8,386 nucleotides of DNA. Source: JBJXFY01 sp046155815 (GTDB lineage Bacteria; Verrucomicrobiota; Verrucomicrobiia; Limisphaerales; CAIMTB01). How positions within the stretch are numbered: position 1 is the first letter of the stretch; the number at the start of each line of letters is the position of its first letter. Both the position numbers and the translations under genes were made by a program. Positions 6,449-8,386 of the stretch are shown piece after piece. The notes beneath the pieces are model-generated. The model ran no database searches, was not told the origin of the DNA, and saw only the letters and a list, made by a program, of their open reading frames with translations. Location of the stretch: assembly GCA_046155815.1 (NCBI GenBank), contig JBJXFY010000107.1, forward strand, positions 1 through 8,386, given 5' to 3'.

Positions 6449-6470
6449 ACCGGTCCGGAGGCGCGGTTCA
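6446..6470. terminator. Convergent inverted repeat containing both stop codons
   Basis: Perfect 7-base arms TGAACCG (6446-6452) and CGGTTCA (6464-6470) flank an 11-base loop. The left arm begins with the TGA of pgm and the right arm, read on the minus strand, begins with the TGA of the cyclase gene. The whole convergent junction is therefore one small symmetrical hairpin. It may act as a bidirectional terminator, but it lacks a T-tract and is short. Confidence 0.4.
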
Positions 6471-7331
6471 GAGGGTGTAGAAGCGGTGCTGGCCCGGGAA
6501 GCCGGACAGTTCCGCCTCGCCGAGCTCCTGCGTGGCGGCCAGTTCCTTGGCCGCCGGCTCACTGAGCGTCAGCTTCCAGCCTGCGGTGCCAGCGGCCTTC
6601 TCCATGCGGAAGACGAAGTGGACCTCCGCGCCCATGAGGCTTTCCTCGCCAAACGAATGCTCCGCGTCGAGCGCCACCGCCCCCCGGTGGAGGACGATGC
6701 GGAACGGCGGCGGGCCCGCCGTCTGCATCCGCCGGAGCACCTCGAGGGTCCGACGCACCGCCTCCACGGATTCCGCGGCGGGCGGCCAGTAGGCGAGGAA
6801 GCCGTCGCCCAGGTACTTGTTGATGACGGCGCCGTGCTCCTCGAGCGCGTCCTTGCAGGCCAGGAACCAACGGCCGACGAACACGCTGAACTCCTCCGGC
6901 GGGAGCTGCTGGCTGAGCGAGGAGGACTTCTCGATGTCCACCAGCAGGAGCCACGCCCGCACAGCCTGCGGCGGGCGGCGGAAACCCTCCGTGGTGCGCG
7001 TGCCGTCCGCCGTGGTGAACGCGGAGGCCGCCCGCCGGAACCGGAAGCGGTGCCCCGACACCTCGATGCAGTCCCCTTCGCTCAGGGGCACCGGCTGCCG
7101 GACGCGGCGGCCCTGGTGCATCGTGCCGTTGGTGCTGCCGAGGTCCACGAGCCAGAACTCACCGCCCTGCTCATGCACCAGGGCATGGCGCCGCGAGACG
7201 GAGGTGGACTCGATCCGTAGCGCGCTCTTGGAGGACCGGCCGATGACGAGCGTTCCAACCACCGGCGTCACCGCGCCGGCGGCGTCTTCCAGCCAGCCGT
7301 CGGCCAGGGGACTGTCGGCGGGTTCGCTCAT
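6468..7331 (-). CDS. FHA-domain protein with divergent class III nucleotidyl cyclase domain
   Basis: 287-residue soluble protein with no signal peptide or membrane helix. An FHA domain (about 25-100) shows the phosphothreonine-binding landmarks VIGRSSKS, SVSRRHA and DLGSTNGT. After a short linker, a class III adenylate/guanylate cyclase homology domain runs from about 125 to 245. It keeps both metal aspartates (Asp132 in LLLVDIEKSS, Asp176 in KYLGDGFLAYW), the base-contacting Lys172, and Arg242 in FRMEK. The Asn normally seen in the VNxxxR motif is His238 (VHFVFRME), and the residue at the substrate-specificity position is Ser231. Activity is therefore uncertain; cAMP or cGMP synthesis is possible, with FHA binding to a phosphorylated partner as control. 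It lies 55 bases after metH on the same strand. The ATG at 7331 was chosen; an in-frame GTG at 7370 would add 13 residues. No Shine-Dalgarno precedes the ATG. Confidence 0.85.
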   Translation of the reverse strand: MSEPADSPLADGWLEDAAGAVTPVVGTLVIGRSSKSALRIESTSVSRRHALVHEQGGEFWLVDLGSTNGTMHQGRRVRQPVPLSEGDCIEVSGHRFRFRRAASAFTTADGTRTTEGFRRPPQAVRAWLLLVDIEKSSSLSQQLPPEEFSVFVGRWFLACKDALEEHGAVINKYLGDGFLAYWPPAAESVEAVRRTLEVLRRMQTAGPPPFRIVLHRGAVALDAEHSFGEESLMGAEVHFVFRMEKAAGTAGWKLTLSEPAAKELAATQELGEAELSGFPGQHRFYTL

Positions 7332-7386
7332 GGACACGGCAATATGGCGTGAACGGGAGAATTCCGCCACGCCAAGGCCGACGGAC

Positions 7387-8386
<1,000 letters not shown>

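Noticed and set aside
4778..6562. Minus-strand open frame (594 codons) opposite pgm
   Set aside because: The protein is dominated by Arg, Val, Gly and His in a pattern that mirrors pgm codon bias, while pgm on the other strand has all catalytic motifs.

Overview
The window is a very GC-rich (roughly 70%), densely coded stretch of bacterial chromosome. It most likely comes from a member of the Verrucomicrobiota (Limisphaerales/Pedosphaera-like). This rests on a pseudopilin-like sequence signature typical of PVC bacteria, which here sits inside an anti-sigma-like protein. Near absence of Shine-Dalgarno sequences fits but is not diagnostic. No species can be named. No tRNA, rRNA, CRISPR array, insertion sequence or phage gene was seen, and no gene-free stretch exceeds about 150 bases.

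Region 1 (1-1906, minus strand) is a three-gene unit read right to left. It holds an ECF sigma factor, a large membrane-anchored protein in the anti-sigma position, and a small membrane-anchored protein that starts on an ATGA overlap and runs out of the window. The middle protein joins an anti-sigma-like N-terminus, one membrane helix and coiled coil to a globular part resembling the body of a type II secretion pseudopilin. It then ends in a twice-repeated RRYGL-PP motif. This is the most unusual part of the window and is plausibly an uncharacterised envelope-sensing regulatory module.

Region 2 (2020-3679, minus strand) holds two predicted lipoproteins, a DUF3016-type protein and then an unrecognised 356-residue protein, separated by a 67-base spacer containing an inverted repeat. 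Region 3 (3832-6448, plus strand) is divergent from region 2. It holds a secreted alpha/beta-hydrolase of the acetyl-esterase type followed by phosphoglucomutase (pgm). These suggest removal of acyl groups from carbohydrate and interconversion of glucose phosphates, but the two need not be functionally linked.

Region 4 (6468-8386, minus strand) converges on pgm. It holds the C-terminal activation domain of cobalamin-dependent methionine synthase (metH, 5' part beyond the window). A cytoplasmic FHA plus class III nucleotidyl-cyclase protein follows, in which the usual transition-state Asn is replaced by His. The convergent stop codons of pgm and the cyclase gene lie inside the two arms of one small perfect inverted repeat.
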